A DNA stretch of 51,735 nucleotides, from assembly GCF_030230605.1 (NCBI RefSeq), contig NZ_JASPDO010000020.1, positions 1 through 51,735 of the forward strand. Reading direction: 5' to 3'. The position numbers and the translations under genes are program-made. The stretch comes from Brevibacterium sp. UMB1308A. GTDB taxonomy: Bacteria > Actinomycetota > Actinomycetes > Actinomycetales > Brevibacteriaceae. Each line of letters starts with the position of its first letter. Within the stretch, counting starts at the first letter, position 1. Below, piece after piece: positions 50,344 to 51,735 of the stretch. The notes beneath the pieces were generated by a model. That model saw only the letters and a program-made list of their open reading frames with translations. It did not search any database and was not told the origin of the DNA.

Positions 50344-51735
50344 TTAGGTCCAGGTACTGGGATCGAGCCCGATGTTTCTACGTAGCAACCAGCCGATTCC
50401 GACGGTTGCCGCGATGCCTGTGGCTGCGGTTGCTCCGCCAAGCCACCAGGTTTTTGCATTGATAGTGCCCATTCCTTCGGATCGGCGAGCCTCAGATGCG
50501 GTTGCAGCGAACGCTGTTGTGTCTTCAACGTCTGCCGGCTGGGCGCTGGAGCTCTGCGTCCCGCCGCCGGGCCCTACAGCGCCGGGGCCACCAACGCTTG
50601 GTCCGCCAACAGTTCTTCCGCCGGGCACAGTTGAACCTGGTCCGCCTGCCCCAGCTACGCTTTCACCGGGTTTTGCCGGTTCTGTAGCTGGCACCTGGAA
50701 GCTGTTGTCGAAGGCAACCGTCAGCGGCAGCGCGGGTTTGCGGGCGTCCGCAATTCCACCGGAGGAATACCAGTAGGAGCTCTGCCCGGTTTTGATGTTG
50801 AAGTCGACCCAGCTCTTAGGGAACGAACCCCATTCGGCTTCGGTTCGGTCCTGCGGTGTGATGCCATCGCCGGCGTTGTATTCAACACCCAGGTAGTCCG
50901 GGGTCACGGTGAATCCGCCGTCCTTGACGGCCTTGTCCACATCGAGGCCGGAGAATGTGGCCAGTGTGATGGTTTCGGACTTCAGCTTCTCCCATTTCGA
51001 CAGGTCGTCCATGTCCGCGCCGTAGCCGGATGCGGTTCCCGTCAGCTTGCCCTTGCCGTCCTCTGTGACGGTCAGCTTCGGATCGGAGACCGACCAGTAG
51101 GTCATTCCGGAGTAGAAGACGATTGTGAAACCGCCGTCCCAGCTGGCGGTGATTCCGCCGTCGTCGAAGTCGATGCTTCCAGCACTCATGTTCAGCCGCG
51201 ATTCGTGGTGCGAATTCTTGTCCGCTGCCACGACTCGCCCGCCGTAGCGGTCATCGCACTTGTTCTGCCACGTTGCCGTGCGGAACTTGCCGGAGGCATC
51301 CGGCTTTTCGATCTTCACGTTGCCGTCTGTTGGCTTGTACAGCTTTCCGGGTGCGTCCCACACAACAGCCCCGCCGTTGTCCGGGGACACGCCTGCGGAT
51401 AGGAAGTTACAGGTGCCCGGCGCGAACCCGCCCGCACTGGTTTCCTTGTTGATCGCCCAGAACAGGGTGGCGTCTGATACCGTCGGGTTTTCGGATGGCG
51501 TCTTCTCCTCTTCCGAGGTGTCGCCCGGCTTTTCCGTGTCGTTTTCCCCGGTGTCAGGTTTCGGGCTGGGTGCCGGTGGCTGCGGTGTTGCCGGAGGCTG
51601 TTCCGGCATGATCGGCGTGCCCGTGAACGACACACTCAGTGGGCTGGGACTTTTGCGCGCATCCGCGGCGCCACCAGACGTGTACCAGTATTGGGTCTGG
51701 CCTGTCTGTACGTTGAAGTCCACCCAGCTCTTGGG
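50344..51735 (-). CDS. HtaA-domain heme-binding surface protein, 5' end outside window
   Basis: The gene runs past the right edge, so its N-terminus is missing. The visible 463 residues hold the end of one HtaA domain (PKSWVDFNVQTGQTQYWYTSGG), a Pro/Glu/Thr-rich linker, a complete second HtaA domain beginning ATLFWAINKETSAGG and ending SWVDFNIKTGQSSYWYSSGG, a Gly/Pro/Val-rich spacer, and a C-terminal transmembrane helix (about GGATAATGIAATVGIGWLL) with a short Arg-containing tail. In corynebacteria HtaA proteins bind hemin at the envelope and pass it to an uptake system. The heme oxygenase gene follows. Confidence 0.88.
   Translation of the reverse strand, partial: PKSWVDFNVQTGQTQYWYTSGGAADARKSPSPLSVSFTGTPIMPEQPPATPQPPAPSPKPDTGENDTEKPGDTSEEEKTPSENPTVSDATLFWAINKETSAGGFAPGTCNFLSAGVSPDNGGAVVWDAPGKLYKPTDGNVKIEKPDASGKFRTATWQNKCDDRYGGRVVAADKNSHHESRLNMSAGSIDFDDGGITASWDGGFTIVFYSGMTYWSVSDPKLTVTEDGKGKLTGTASGYGADMDDLSKWEKLKSETITLATFSGLDVDKAVKDGGFTVTPDYLGVEYNAGDGITPQDRTEAEWGSFPKSWVDFNIKTGQSSYWYSSGGIADARKPALPLTVAFDNSFQVPATEPAKPGESVAGAGGPGSTVPGGRTVGGPSVGGPGAVGPGGGTQSSSAQPADVEDTTAFAATASEARRSEGMGTINAKTWWLGGATAATGIAATVGIGWLLRRNIGLDPSTWT

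Noticed and set aside
1..51735. CRISPR array or rRNA genes
   Set aside because: No regularly spaced repeats of 24-40 nt with spacers and no rRNA sequence were noticed in the window.

Overview
The window looks like chromosome of an actinobacterium, most likely of the order Micrococcales, though the genus cannot be fixed by eye. Signs are a moderate-to-high GC host background, many GTG starts, many leaderless promoters (TANNNT followed 6-7 nt later by the start codon), an actinobacterial LexA box, an ImuA'/ImuB/DnaE2 mutasome, a homodimeric AceE, a PucR-type regulator beside a fabD-fabH-acpP-fabF operon, and DUF3099 and DUF3052 genes. Several blocks keep gene orders known from mycobacteria, such as aceE/regulator/fabD and fadA2/fabG4/htdX.

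Layout. 0-8.2 kb: a partial gene, a SURF1/small Cys-His protein/DUF3099 operon, fabG-fabI, a SixA-type phosphatase, serB with a conserved unknown, and an ABC ATPase-TSUP permease-trmH run. About 8.2-18.05 kb: a GC-rich foreign island inside the 3' end of trmH. It carries a complete copper defence set (cueP, csoR, CPH-type and CPC-type P1B ATPases, a DUF1541 lipoprotein, a Cys-rich YHS protein, copZ, a Met/His-rich membrane peptide) with at least three CsoR-like boxes. Its right third is decayed: a DUF998 gene with an amber codon and four fragments of TetR-family genes. The last 22 codons of the original trmH survive at 18052-18117, 3 nt before the gene that once followed it.

18.1-28.5 kb: a conserved protein, rpmE2, a ThiD/PdxK-type kinase, trmL, a LexA-controlled imuA-imuB-dnaE2 operon, and metY-metX. 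28.5-34.7 kb: a beta-oxidation locus (acyl-CoA oxidase-like enzyme, TetR, thiolase, large FabG, MaoC hydratase) around a perfect 13-bp-arm operator. 34.8-38.3 kb: tRNA-Leu, then ahpC-ahpF-oxyR with an OxyR-like site before ahpC. 38.3-39.7 kb: a lipoprotein and a secreted PKD-like protein. 39.9-47.8 kb: the type II fatty-acid synthase operon with its regulator, and aceE. 48-49.4 kb: DUF3052, AhpE-like peroxiredoxin and HIT protein. 49.5-51.7 kb: tRNA-Val and a heme-acquisition locus (heme oxygenase and a partial HtaA-domain surface protein).

The most noteworthy structure is the copper island: trmH is a mosaic whose codon usage changes abruptly near 7.65 kb, the original 3' end lies about 9.9 kb away, and no recombinase gene is visible. 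I did not find a clearly undescribed defence or biosynthetic system. The best leads for new biology are the small metal-handling proteins of the island, the conserved unknown translationally linked to serB, and several unassigned operators.
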